DNA of 64,000 bases. It comes from Streptomyces lydicus. Its GTDB lineage: Bacteria; Actinomycetota; Actinomycetes; Streptomycetales; Streptomycetaceae. Every line of letters begins with the position of its first letter. The first letter of the stretch is position 1. Under the pieces are notes generated by a model. The model had not been told where the DNA came from, ran no database searches, and saw nothing but the letters and a program-made list of their open reading frames with translations. A program made the translations under genes and the position numbers. Shown piece by piece: positions 1 through 8,180 of the stretch. The stretch covers positions 6,076,001-6,140,000 of the forward strand of contig NZ_CP017157.1 in NCBI RefSeq assembly GCF_001729485.1, given 5' to 3'.

Positions 1-1104
1 CGGCAGCCCGGCATGGCACACCACCAGCCCGCCGCCGTCCAGGACGTAGTGGCTGACCAGGCCCTGGATGAACGCCCCGACCTCGGCCCGGAACGCCTCG
101 TCCTGCTTGTCCAGCTGCTCGATGGTCTCGGCGAGCCCGTGGGTGGGCTGGACCTTGCGCCCCTTGAGGTAACGGCCGAGCTTGTTCTCGTGGTTCCCCG
201 GCACGCACAGTGCGTGCCCGGCCCCGACCATGCCCATCACCAGCCGCAGCACACCGGGGCTGTCCGGCCCGCGGTCGACGAGGTCACCGACGAAGACCGC
301 GGTACGGCCCTCCGGGTGCACCGCGTCCACGGACCTGCCGAGCGCGTCGCGCACCAGCCCGTAGCCCAGCCGGCCGAGCAGGGTCTCCAGCTCGGAACGG
401 CAGCCGTGGATGTCGCCGATGATGTCGAACGGGCCGGTCAGGTGACGCAGGTCGTTGAACCGCCGCTCCGTGACGACCCGCGCCGCCGCCACCTCTTCCT
501 GGCCGCGCAGCAGATGCACCTTGCGGAACCCCTCGCGCTCCAAGTGTCGCAGCGAGCGCCGCAGTTCACGCTGGTGGCGCTGGATGACCCGGCGCGGCAG
601 CCCGGCCCGGTCGGCCCGCGCCGCGTTGCGCTCCGCGCAGACCTGCTCGGGCACGTCCAGCACGATCGCCACCGGGAGCACGTCGTGCTCCCGGGCGAGC
701 CGCACCAGCTGGGCGCGCGCCTCGGACTGCACGTTGGTGGCGTCGACGACCGTCAGCCGGCCGGCCGCCAGTCGCTTGCCCGCGATGAAGTGCAGCACGT
801 CGAAGGCGTCGCCGCTCGCGCTCTGGTCGTTCTCGTCATCGCTGACCAGCCCCCGGCAGAAGTCGGAGGAGAGCACCTCGGTCGGCTTGAAATGCCGTGC
901 GGCGAAGGTGGACTTGCCGGAGCCGGTGGCCCCGACCAGCACCACGAGCGAGAGGTCCGGCACGGGCAGCGTACGCGGCGCCGCCTCCCGCGCGCTCCCG
1001 CGCTGCTGCCGGGCCCCGTCCCCCTGCTCGGTTCCGCTCTCCTGCTGGGGCCCCTGCACCCGCGGGGTCCCGTCCGCCTGCTCACTGCGGTCGACGTCCG
1101 TCAT
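1..1104 (-). CDS. pnkp: Polynucleotide kinase-phosphatase Pnkp, truncated by the window edge
   Basis: This is the end-healing half of the bacterial Pnkp/Hen1 RNA repair system. The N-terminal kinase domain shows a P-loop (GATGSGKST, near residue 50). The middle is a binuclear metallophosphatase with GDIHG, GDLVDRG and GNHEN motifs. The 368 visible codons stop at base 1, so the C-terminal ligase-like adenylyltransferase domain of the family is outside the window. The ATG at 1104-1102 overlaps the hen1 stop codon (ATGA), which indicates translational coupling. In the family the kinase phosphorylates 5'-OH RNA ends, the phosphatase removes 2',3'-phosphates, and Hen1 methylates the healed 3' end before sealing. 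Confidence 0.93.
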   Translation of the reverse strand, partial: MTDVDRSEQADGTPRVQGPQQESGTEQGDGARQQRGSAREAAPRTLPVPDLSLVVLVGATGSGKSTFAARHFKPTEVLSSDFCRGLVSDDENDQSASGDAFDVLHFIAGKRLAAGRLTVVDATNVQSEARAQLVRLAREHDVLPVAIVLDVPEQVCAERNAARADRAGLPRRVIQRHQRELRRSLRHLEREGFRKVHLLRGQEEVAAARVVTERRFNDLRHLTGPFDIIGDIHGCRSELETLLGRLGYGLVRDALGRSVDAVHPEGRTAVFVGDLVDRGPDSPGVLRLVMGMVGAGHALCVPGNHENKLGRYLKGRKVQPTHGLAETIEQLDKQDEAFRAEVGAFIQGLVSHYVLDGGGLVVCHAGLP

Positions 1105-2636
1105 GCCGCGACCTCCTTCCCCGTTACCGGACCACCACGGCCCGCGTTCACGCGGTCCGCGCCCTGGTTGTTCTCACCCTGCACAGCGCCGCTGTCCTCA
1201 CCCCGCACCCGGAAGTGCGCGAGCTGGGTGGGCGGACCGACTTCCGGGTCGTCCGGCCCCACCGGGCCGAAGGTCACCCCGTAGCCGTGCCGCTCCGCCA
1301 CCTTGCGCGCCCACTGCCGGAACTCCGCACGCGTCCACTCGAAGCGATGGTCGGCATGCCGCACATGACCGGCCGGCAGCGACTCCCAGCGCACGTTGTA
1401 CTCGACGTTCGGGGTGGTCACCACGACCGTCCGCGGCCTGGCCGCGCCGAACACCGCGTACTCCAGCGCCGGCAGCCGCGCCGGGTCGACATGCTCGACG
1501 ACCTCGCTCAGCACCGCCGCGTCGTACCCCTGCAGCCGGCTGTCGGTGTACGCCAGCGACCCCTGCACCAGCCGTACGCGCTCCGACTGCCGCTCGGACA
1601 TCCGGTCCAGCCGCAGCCGGCGCCGCGCCTCGTGCAGCGCCCGCATCGACACGTCCACCCCGACGATCTCGGTGAACTGCCCTTCCTTGAGCAGCGCCCC
1701 GACCAACTGGCCCTGGCCGCAGCCCAGGTCGAGCACCCGCGCCGCCCGCTCGGCGCGCAGCACCGCGAGGATCGCCTCCCGGCGCTGCACGGCGAGCGGC
1801 ACCGGCTTGTCCTCGGTGTCCGCCTCCTCGTCCACCGCGTTGTCGAGTTCCTCCGCCGCGACATCGTCCGACTCGGCCAGCCGCTCCAGCTCCAGCCGCT
1901 CCATGGCCCGACGCGTCAGCGCCCACCTCCGCGCGAGGTAGCGTCCGACGATCAGCCGCTGCTCGGGGTGGTTCTCCAGCCACCCCTCACCGGCCCGCAG
2001 CAGCTTGTCCACCTCGTCGGGCGCCACCCAGTAGTGCTTGGCGTCGTCCAGCACGGGCAGCAGCACGTACAGGTGCCGCAGTGCCTCGGCGAGCGTGCGC
2101 TCCCCCTCCAGGACGAGCCGTACGTAGCGGGAGTCACCCCACTCCGGAAATGTCTCGTCCAGCGGCACCGGCTCGGCCAGCACGGCCCACCCCAGTGGCT
2201 CGAACAGCGCACGCACCAGCTCCGCGCCGCCCCGGGCGGGCAGCACCGGCACCTCGATACGCAGCGGGATCGCCCGCCCCACCAGCTCGGGCCGCGCCGC
2301 GCACTGCCCCTTCATCGCGCTCGCCAGGACGCTCCGCAGCGCCACGGCGAGCAGCGAGGAGGCCGCATAGGGCCGGTCGTTCACATACTGGCCGAGCGCC
2401 GAATCCGGAGCGCCACCGCGGCCCTTGCCCCGGCCCCGGCGAACCAGGGCGATGGGGTCGACCTCCAACAGCAGCGCCGCCGTGCAGCGTTCCGCGTCCG
2501 CCTCCGGGTAGAAGACGTGCGCGGTGCCGTGCGCCGTCGAGAACTGCTGCGACTTGTCAGGATGCTTGTGCAGCAGAAATCCGAGGTCGGTCGCCGGACG
2601 GTCGGTGCTGCCGGTGGTGGTTATCGTCAGGAACAC
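1101..2636 (-). CDS. hen1: 3' terminal RNA ribose 2'-O-methyltransferase Hen1
   Basis: Bacterial Hen1, 511 aa, the usual length for the family. The N-terminal half (about residues 1-240) is the Hen1-specific region that works with Pnkp. The C-terminal half is a SAM-dependent methyltransferase with the glycine-rich loop VLDLGCGQGQ near residue 300. The metal-site signature of Hen1 is present: EVVEH, followed by HADHRFEW about 50 residues later. It 2'-O-methylates the 3' end of broken RNA before sealing, protecting the junction from repeat cleavage. Its stop overlaps the pnkp start, so the two are co-translated. This pairing is diagnostic for the RNA repair complex. Confidence 0.93.
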   Translation of the reverse strand: MFLTITTTGSTDRPATDLGFLLHKHPDKSQQFSTAHGTAHVFYPEADAERCTAALLLEVDPIALVRRGRGKGRGGAPDSALGQYVNDRPYAASSLLAVALRSVLASAMKGQCAARPELVGRAIPLRIEVPVLPARGGAELVRALFEPLGWAVLAEPVPLDETFPEWGDSRYVRLVLEGERTLAEALRHLYVLLPVLDDAKHYWVAPDEVDKLLRAGEGWLENHPEQRLIVGRYLARRWALTRRAMERLELERLAESDDVAAEELDNAVDEEADTEDKPVPLAVQRREAILAVLRAERAARVLDLGCGQGQLVGALLKEGQFTEIVGVDVSMRALHEARRRLRLDRMSERQSERVRLVQGSLAYTDSRLQGYDAAVLSEVVEHVDPARLPALEYAVFGAARPRTVVVTTPNVEYNVRWESLPAGHVRHADHRFEWTRAEFRQWARKVAERHGYGVTFGPVGPDDPEVGPPTQLAHFRVRGEDSGAVQGENNQGADRVNAGRGGPVTGKEVAA

Positions 2637-2787
2637 CCGCCCGAGTATTGCCGCACCGCGCCCGGGTCCCCACCGATTTTTCCGCAGACCCGACCACCCG
2701 AGACGTCCCCTCGACCGGTACGCCTACCGCCCGACCACCGCCCTCAGCCGCCTCAGGCCCGCTCAGGTCCCCTCGTACCGACTCGGC

Positions 2788-3711
2788 TCAGTTCAGCTGC
2801 GACTGCACCTGCGTCGAGATCAGATCGAGGTGGTCCAGATCGTCGAGGTCCAGCATCTGCAGATAGACCCGAGAGGCGCCGATGGCCGCGTACCGCCCGA
2901 TCTTGTCGACGACCTCAGCGGGCGAGCCCGCCAGGCCGTTGGCCTTCAGTTCGTCCACCTCCCGTCCGATGGCCGCGGCCCGCCGCGCCACCTCCGCATC
3001 GTTCTTGCCCACGCAGGCCACGAGGGCGTTGGAGTACACCAGGTCGTCGCCCTTCCGCCCGACGGCTTCGGCGGCCGCCCGCACCCGCCCGAACTGGCGC
3101 TCGCTGTCCTCCAGCGAGGCGAAGGGGATGTTGAACTCATCGGCGTACTGCGCGGCCAGCCGCGGCGTACGGGTCGCACCGTGTCCGCCGACCAGCACCG
3201 GCACCTTGCCCTGGGCGGGCTTGGGCAGCGCGGGCGACCTCTCCAGCTGGTAGTAGGTCCCGTCGTAGCTGAACTCCTTTCCTGTCTTGGTGGCCCACAG
3301 GCCGGTGATGATCGCCAGCTGCTCCTCCAGCCGCGCGAACTTCTCCTTGGGGAACGGAATGCCGTACGCCCTGTGCTCGTCCTCGAACCACCCGGCGCCG
3401 AGGCCGAGTTCGACCCGTCCGCCGGACATCTGGTCGACCTGGGCCACCTGAATGGCCAGCACTCCCGGCAGCCGGAAGGTCCCTGCCGTCATGAGCGTGC
3501 CGAGCCGGATGCGCTCGGTCTCCCGGGCCAGGCCGGCCAGCGTGATCCAGGCGTCCGTCGGGCCCGGCAACCCGTCGACATTGCCCATGCTCAAGTAGTG
3601 GTCGGACCGGAAGAACGCGTCAAAGCCGAGGTCCTCGGTGGCCTTGGCGACCTTGAGAAGCGTGTCGTAGGAAGCCCCCTGCTGGGGCTCGGTGAAGATG
3701 CGGAGTTTCAT
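2788..3711 (-). CDS. LLM-class F420-dependent oxidoreductase
   Basis: A luciferase-like monooxygenase fold protein of 307 aa, beginning MKLRIFTEPQQG. It has the usual pattern of this class: an N-terminal strand, GFDAFFRSDHY near residue 35, an RIRLGTLM strand, and LGLGAGWFEDEHRAYGIPF near residue 100. The ATG at 3711 is chosen because GGAGGT sits just upstream at the right spacing. A longer frame to 3810 lacks this support. Such proteins usually use coenzyme F420 to oxidise or reduce small substrates, and nothing here identifies the substrate. It stands alone between hen1 and a repeat-rich spacer. Confidence 0.85.
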   Translation of the reverse strand: MKLRIFTEPQQGASYDTLLKVAKATEDLGFDAFFRSDHYLSMGNVDGLPGPTDAWITLAGLARETERIRLGTLMTAGTFRLPGVLAIQVAQVDQMSGGRVELGLGAGWFEDEHRAYGIPFPKEKFARLEEQLAIITGLWATKTGKEFSYDGTYYQLERSPALPKPAQGKVPVLVGGHGATRTPRLAAQYADEFNIPFASLEDSERQFGRVRAAAEAVGRKGDDLVYSNALVACVGKNDAEVARRAAAIGREVDELKANGLAGSPAEVVDKIGRYAAIGASRVYLQMLDLDDLDHLDLISTQVQSQLN

Positions 3712-3820
3712 ACCTCCATCCTGCACACCGCACGGCGGACCAACCGCCACGGCGTGTCGTTGCACCAGGTCGGACCCACACCCGGCCAGCCCCGCCGACC
3801 CCGGAGGCATCCCTACGGGC

Positions 3821-3894
3821 GTGCGATCGGAGGTGAGTGTGTGATCGGAGGTGAGTGGGTGATCGGGGGTGAGTGGGTGATCAGAGTTGGGCGC
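3821..3894. repeat. 18-bp tandem repeat, about four copies
   Basis: The unit GTGATCGGAGGTGAGTGG is seen at 3841-3858, with a one-base variant at 3859-3876 and diverged copies on either side (3821-3838 and 3877-3894). The repeat lies 110 bp upstream of the F420-type oxidoreductase start. No function is evident. Confidence 0.8.
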
Positions 3895-4014
3895 GTGGTC
3901 AGAAGGCGAATGAGGTATGCGGTGGCTCGCGGGGCGGCCTCAGCGGCATCACCCGGGCGGGGGGGCAGGCACCGGACGGTAACCGTGGCGGTGGCCGTGA
4001 CGGCGTTCCCGTTG

Positions 4015-4105
4015 ACCCTGCGGTGGCAGTGGCAGTGGCGGTGGCAGTGATCGTGACGGTGACGGTGACGGTGACGGCAGCGGTGATCGTGACGGTGCCG
4101 TGGCG
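4015..4105. repeat. Hexanucleotide-type low-complexity repeat
   Basis: Runs of GTGGCA/GGTGGC pass into GGTGAC repeated four times, then a partly diverged continuation. The run is not in a supported gene. It is typical of slippage-prone sequence. Confidence 0.75.
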
Positions 4106-4342
4106 GGCGAATGCGGCATGGGGCCGCCGTGGGGAGGCCGGCACGACGGTGGGCCGACCGGCACGTGCTGACGGACCAGCCGTCGGCGTGTGAAGCGTGA
4201 GCACTCGTGTGGAGTGAGAGCACTCCCTGCCCGCGGGCTCGCCGTGGCAGCGCCCGGGGCGTGCGTCCCGCGCGAACGCGGGCCCTATGACTGCGGGCTG
4301 CGGGGCCGTCCGACGTTGTCGGGCCGTCGTTCCGCTCCCGCA

Positions 4343-4798
4343 TCAGGCAGGGTTCGGGTCACGCACCTCCAGCTTCTGCAATATCCCGGACACCCGGTCC
4401 CTGGCTTCATCGACCGTGTCCATCGCCTCGACACACGTCCAGTACATCCCCTCCTCGTCCGCCAGCAGCACCACTGCCACCAGCGCCTCGCACACTTCTC
4501 GCAGCAGCAGGCTCAGGTTCGTTAAAGCCGCTCTGACGTCGCGCACTTCGGTCAGCTGCGCAGCTCGCAGCCCGACGGTTGCCGACCCCGGGCACAGCAG
4601 TCCCCCGCTGAACCGCCCGCCCGCGTCGCCCAGTCCTCGGGCTCTGGACCGCACTTCGTACGGCCCGAATATCGCGAGATGGCTTCCTATCGCCTCTGCC
4701 AGAGCTTGCGCCTGCCACGCCTCGACGAGCACATCCTGAACCGTGGTCGCCTCCGTCAGACCGCGCCGGCTGACCGCGATGATCCGCACCGCGTCCAT
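4343..4798 (-). CDS. Hypothetical protein, 151 aa
   Basis: Start MDAVRIIAVSRRG, placed at 4798 because AAGGAGG precedes it by about seven bases. An alternative ATG ten codons upstream (4828) has a poorer ribosome site. The protein is mostly helical in appearance, with alternating hydrophobic and charged residues around RDVRAALTNLSLLLREVCEALVA and a C-terminal segment EAMDTVDEARDRVSGIL. There is no signal peptide or transmembrane segment. I do not recognise the family. It is a monocistronic gene flanked by repeat-rich and non-coding spacers. Confidence 0.65.
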   Translation of the reverse strand: MDAVRIIAVSRRGLTEATTVQDVLVEAWQAQALAEAIGSHLAIFGPYEVRSRARGLGDAGGRFSGGLLCPGSATVGLRAAQLTEVRDVRAALTNLSLLLREVCEALVAVVLLADEEGMYWTCVEAMDTVDEARDRVSGILQKLEVRDPNPA

Positions 4799-5186
4799 CC
4801 GTTCCCCTCCTTCCCTCTTCACTCGCATGCTCCCCGCACTCCTTTCACTACCCAGAGTGAGGGTCAACAGCCAAAAAAGCCAGGGGAATTCGCAAATCTG
4901 TGGACAAGCAAGGCGCTGTGGAAAGATCAATGACTCCATAGAGTGACAGGCGGCCGGTACGGACTCGCCCTGTTCCCCCGGTACCACAGCAGCCCCGTAC
5001 GTCACATGGTCGGCACAGGTCACGAAGAATGCCGAAAACACCCCGTCTGAGCGCGCCGGGACAGTCCGAGCGAGCCCCGCGCCCCGTCCAGGCGACCGGG
5101 CGGCCCGCACGGTTCCGGCAAGCAAGCGGGGCGGGGATCAATGCCCCGCCCCCACCCCTCCGCGCCCGCACCCCGTCCGCGCGCGC
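4799..5186. other. Intergenic spacer, nothing recognised
   Basis: 388 bp between the 151-aa gene and the end of mazG. The part near 4850-4930 is noticeably AT-richer than the surroundings, as expected for a promoter of the leftward gene, but I could not define a clear -35/-10 pair. No coding frame is supported. Confidence 0.5.
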
Positions 5187-5552
5187 CTACTCCTCCCGAC
5201 CCTCGCGATCCGACCGGTCCGGCCGCGCCCGACGTACGGCCGGAAAGCGCGTCTCGTTGCGCTCGATCTTCGCGGCGAGCGCGGTCAGGGCATCGATCCC
5301 CAGCGCCTCGCAGAACTGCAGCAGATACGCCAGCACATCGGCGACCTCGTCCTCGACCCGGCCGGCCGACCGCGGATCCGACATCACCGCCGCGGACTCC
5401 TCCGGCGTCAACCACTGGAAGATCTCGACGAGTTCCGCGGCCTCGACGCTCAGCGCCGCGGCCAGGTTCTTGGGGGTGTGGTACTGCTGCCAGTCCCGCG
5501 CGGCGGCGAACTCGACCAGCCGCCGCTGCAACGCATGAAGATCCTCGCTCAT
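5187..5552 (-). CDS. MazG-like nucleotide pyrophosphohydrolase
   Basis: 121-aa all-alpha NTP pyrophosphohydrolase of the MazG/DCTPP1 group. The metal-binding signature is visible as EAAELVEIFQW (about residues 37-47) and EDEVADVLAYLL (about 67-78), the ExxE...ExxD pattern of the superfamily. It probably hydrolyses non-canonical or deoxy-NTPs to monophosphates. The ATG at 5552 lies four bases from the CTAG target duplication of the adjacent IS element. Before that insertion the start codon overlapped the stop of the upstream ATPase gene (ATGA). It now sits 30 bp downstream of the transposase stop on the same strand, so expression may depend on read-through from the IS. Confidence 0.85.
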   Translation of the reverse strand: MSEDLHALQRRLVEFAAARDWQQYHTPKNLAAALSVEAAELVEIFQWLTPEESAAVMSDPRSAGRVEDEVADVLAYLLQFCEALGIDALTALAAKIERNETRFPAVRRARPDRSDREGREE

Positions 5553-5560
5553 GCCCCTAG

Positions 5561-5577
5561 ACGAGTAAGTCCGAAGT
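5561..5577 (+). repeat. Left terminal inverted repeat of the IS element
   Basis: ACGAGTAAGTCCGAAGT, matching the reverse complement of 6515-6531 without mismatch. It is next to the CTAG duplication. Confidence 0.9.
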
Positions 5578-5582
5578 GCTGG

Positions 5583-6476
5583 TCAGTGGTCGTAGGCGAT
5601 CAGTGATCGTGTGATCGGTGTTCCGGTGGCCCGGTTGTGCCAGATCGCGGCGGTGAGAGCGAGGATGCGTTGTCCGACGCGGGCCAGGACTCCGGCTGGG
5701 GTTCTGGCTCCGTGGCGTTCGAGGTCGAGCTGGCCTTTGAGGGTGTCGTTGACCGACTCGATCAGCTGCCGGATCGGTTTGAGGAGGTGCTCTCCTGGCC
5801 GGGGCTTTTTGTTGCGGTAGCTGGGCCGCAGCAGGGTCAGGCCGTGTTGGGCCATGAAGGCGTCGAGGTGCTTGGAGACGTAGCCCTTGTCGCCGATAAC
5901 CGTCTGCCCGGGGCGGGTGGCCAGCAGGTCGGCGTCCTGGGTGAGCATGCCTGTGAGGACTTCGCGTTCGTCCGTCTTGGGGTTGGCCAGAGCCCAGGCG
6001 ATCGGTAGTCCGCCAGGTGTGCAGATCAGGTGCAGGCGCAGGCCCCAGAAGAACCGTGAGTGCGAGGGACAGTAGGAGTAAGCGGCCCAGCCGGCCAGGT
6101 CGGAGCGTTTGACGGTGGGGCGTGAGCGGGCGCATTCCACGGGTGTGGAGTCCACGATCCATACGTCGTCGTGCCACAGATCCGTGTCGCGGGCGAGGGT
6201 GCGAATGAAGCGGCCGAGCAGGGTGTTCGCGGCCCGCAGGCGCTTGTTGTAGCCGGACTGTTCGGGCAGGTAGGGGAACTCGGCCGCCAGATGGGTGCGG
6301 GCGAACCGCAGCCAGCGGGCCTCGGAGACGAAGCCGAGTACGGCCTGCATGACCGCGAGCGTCAACAGTTCGGCATCCGTCAGCCTCGGTGGACGCCCTG
6401 TCCGCCGCGTTCCTGCCAGAGAGTCATCGATCCTCACGTACAGTGCAGTCGCGAGGGTCTCCAGGTTTGTCGTCAC
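5583..6476 (-). CDS. IS982 family transposase
   Basis: 297-aa DDE transposase with a GTG start. Family features visible are IVDSTPVECARSRPTVKRSDLAGW (first catalytic Asp near residue 108), HSRFFWGLRLH, the second Asp in VIGDKGYVSKHLDAF, and the late acidic motif in RQLIESVNDTLKGQLDLE. The sequence ends in ATGTPITRSLIAYDH, as many Streptomyces IS982-type transposases do from memory. It fills nearly the whole element, with the stop 22 bp from the left repeat. The frame is intact and all catalytic positions are present, so the element may be active. Its orientation matches the host genes on both sides. Confidence 0.9.
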   Translation of the reverse strand: MTTNLETLATALYVRIDDSLAGTRRTGRPPRLTDAELLTLAVMQAVLGFVSEARWLRFARTHLAAEFPYLPEQSGYNKRLRAANTLLGRFIRTLARDTDLWHDDVWIVDSTPVECARSRPTVKRSDLAGWAAYSYCPSHSRFFWGLRLHLICTPGGLPIAWALANPKTDEREVLTGMLTQDADLLATRPGQTVIGDKGYVSKHLDAFMAQHGLTLLRPSYRNKKPRPGEHLLKPIRQLIESVNDTLKGQLDLERHGARTPAGVLARVGQRILALTAAIWHNRATGTPITRSLIAYDH

Positions 6477-6514
6477 AAACGAACCAACGAGACCCTCGCT
6501 TCATGCGCCCGAAG

Positions 6515-6531
6515 ACTTCGGACTTACTCGT
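6515..6531 (-). repeat. Right terminal inverted repeat of the IS element
   Basis: ACTTCGGACTTACTCGT, the perfect reverse complement of 5561-5577. It supplies the stop codon (TAA, 6526-6524) now used by the upstream ATPase gene. Confidence 0.9.
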
Positions 6532-8125
6532 CTAGGTGTAGCACCTGCACACCGGGCAGCCCCTCGGCGACCGACGGGTCGCGCACCGTCCCCAGCAGCC
6601 GGACGTGCCCGCGCTCTGCCATCCGTACGGCCAGCGACACCAGCTCGCGCGCCTGTCTGCGGTCCATGCAGCGGTCCATCCCGTCCGCCATCACCGTCAT
6701 CTGCTGATGAGCCGACGGGATCTCCCCGGCCGGGTCCATGGCCAGCACTCCCGGCCCGGTGAGCAGCACCAGGGCCAGCGCGAGGAACCTCAGCTCCCCG
6801 TCGCCGAGCTGCTCGACCGGCATCTCGCCGAGCGCCCCCCGGTCGAGCACGACCTGCACACCCGCCTCACACAGCCCCGCCCCGGAGTGCGTGCCGACAG
6901 TGCCACCGCGCCCCGCCCCGGACACCGCCGCGGCGACCCCCGCACCGGTCGCGCCCGCGCCCGTCACCCCCGCAGCCGCCGCACCCGAACCCGTCGCACC
7001 CGTCGCACCCGGCGCGCGGGGATCCGTCACACCGGAATCCGTCGTGCCCGAGCCCGTCGCTCCCGCCCGCCGCGGCACGGCGCGCAGCCCGTCGACCGGT
7101 CCGACGCACGCCTCCCGCACCGCCGCCACCAGGACCGCATGCCGTCGTGCGCACTCCTGACTGGTGCGCGCCAGCACCGCGGGCAGGTTGTCGCAGGACG
7201 ACCGCAGCCGGCCCTCGTCGTGGACCTCCTCGACCTCACGGCCCCCTACGCCGCCCTCACCACCCACTCCGCTCCCCTTGCGCCCTCGCGCACCCCAGGC
7301 ACCGGCAGTTCCTCCGTCCCCGCCTGCCGCCACCGCCGCACCGGTCCCGCGCGCCTTCCCCGCTCCCCTGCCCCGGCCACCCCGGACGCCGCTCCCCCGT
7401 CCCGCACTTCCCCCGGCCCCACCGGCCACACCGGACGGACCCGCGGCACCCGTAGCAGCCGGAAGCCCCGCACCGCCCGCAGCACGCGCACCGTCCGTCC
7501 CACGCATGACCTCCGGCCGCGGATCGCACACGAACGCCGACCGCAGCGCCACCACGACTTGCTCCGCCGCGGCCAGCACCAGCCGCTGGCCGGCCGTCTT
7601 GCCCGCGACGCGGAGCGGAAGCAGCGAGGTGCCGAGCCGGTCGTCGGGGAGCGGTGCGCGGGTCACCGGGGTCGCGCCCGCGGTGTGCCAGGCCGCCTGG
7701 ACGGCGGGGCGGTCCGGATCGGTGAGCGCGGTGGTCAGCAGCGTTTCGCCGCCGCCGGTCAACCGCTCCCCGACGACGCGGAGTTCGGGCTCGGCCTGTA
7801 CGGCGAGGTCGAGGCTGACGGGCCCGACCGGGCCGCTGACCGTGCAGCCGATCCGGAAGCCGCGCCGCCCCTGTTCGTCGGGGCGGGCGCCCGCCGGCAC
7901 ACAGGCCGACGGGCCGCCCGCGACGTCCCGTACGGCCCGTGCGAGGGATTGCCCGCTCCCGAGCCGCGCGAGGATCTCGTACGCCTGCAACGCGCTGGAC
8001 TTACCGCTTCCGCTCCCGCCGCTCAACAGGGTCAGCGGACCGAGCGGAAGGACGACGCCGCGATGGGCCTTGAAGGCGGACAGCCGTAACTCGGTGACCG
8101 CCGGTCGCTCACTGTCGGAATTCAT
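6524..8125 (-). CDS. SMC/RecF-like AAA ATPase, C-terminus altered by IS insertion
   Basis: 533-aa ATP-binding protein. The N-terminus is typical of RecF/SMC-type ATPases: a strand-rich start (LRLSAFKAHRG) and a Walker A loop GGSGSGKSS near residue 35. Near the C-terminus are a signature-like LGDGELRFLALALVLL and a Walker B strand read as VLAMDPAGEIP, where the usual D-E pair is replaced by D-P-A-G-E. Two long Gly/Ala/Thr-rich low-complexity inserts lie between them (about residues 205-300 and 350-410). The last residues are changed: the IS contributes Asp-Glu-stop in place of the reconstructed Gly-Ala-TGA. That original TGA overlapped the mazG start. The specific cellular role is unknown. Confidence 0.75.
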   Translation of the reverse strand: MNSDSERPAVTELRLSAFKAHRGVVLPLGPLTLLSGGSGSGKSSALQAYEILARLGSGQSLARAVRDVAGGPSACVPAGARPDEQGRRGFRIGCTVSGPVGPVSLDLAVQAEPELRVVGERLTGGGETLLTTALTDPDRPAVQAAWHTAGATPVTRAPLPDDRLGTSLLPLRVAGKTAGQRLVLAAAEQVVVALRSAFVCDPRPEVMRGTDGARAAGGAGLPAATGAAGPSGVAGGAGGSAGRGSGVRGGRGRGAGKARGTGAAVAAGGDGGTAGAWGARGRKGSGVGGEGGVGGREVEEVHDEGRLRSSCDNLPAVLARTSQECARRHAVLVAAVREACVGPVDGLRAVPRRAGATGSGTTDSGVTDPRAPGATGATGSGAAAAGVTGAGATGAGVAAAVSGAGRGGTVGTHSGAGLCEAGVQVVLDRGALGEMPVEQLGDGELRFLALALVLLTGPGVLAMDPAGEIPSAHQQMTVMADGMDRCMDRRQARELVSLAVRMAERGHVRLLGTVRDPSVAEGLPGVQVLHLDE

Positions 8126-8180
8126 GCGGGGACGCTATGCAACCCCCGGGCCGGAGAACCGTTCCGCCCGACAGCTCTTC

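Larger units (their letters stand above)
3712..4342. other. Intergenic spacer with short tandem repeats, no supported gene
   Basis: No reading frame here has convincing start signals or family resemblance. The stretch contains an 18-bp tandem repeat at about 3821-3894 and hexanucleotide-like GTGGCA/GGTGAC repeats at about 4015-4105. Open frames across it translate only into low-complexity protein. Confidence 0.6.
5557..6535 (-). mobile_element. IS982-family insertion sequence with 4-bp target duplication
   Basis: A complete element of 971 bp (5561-6531) bounded by 17-bp perfect terminal inverted repeats (ACGAGTAAGTCCGAAGT) and flanked by direct CTAG repeats at 5557-5560 and 6532-6535. It carries one intact transposase gene. 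It has landed exactly at the former ATGA junction between the ATPase gene and mazG. Because the target CTAG is itself palindromic, the inverted repeats look longer than they are. Confidence 0.9.

Noticed and set aside
3873..4193. Possible proteins encoded over the short-repeat tract
   Set aside because: Translations in several frames are equally low-complexity, with no ribosome site.
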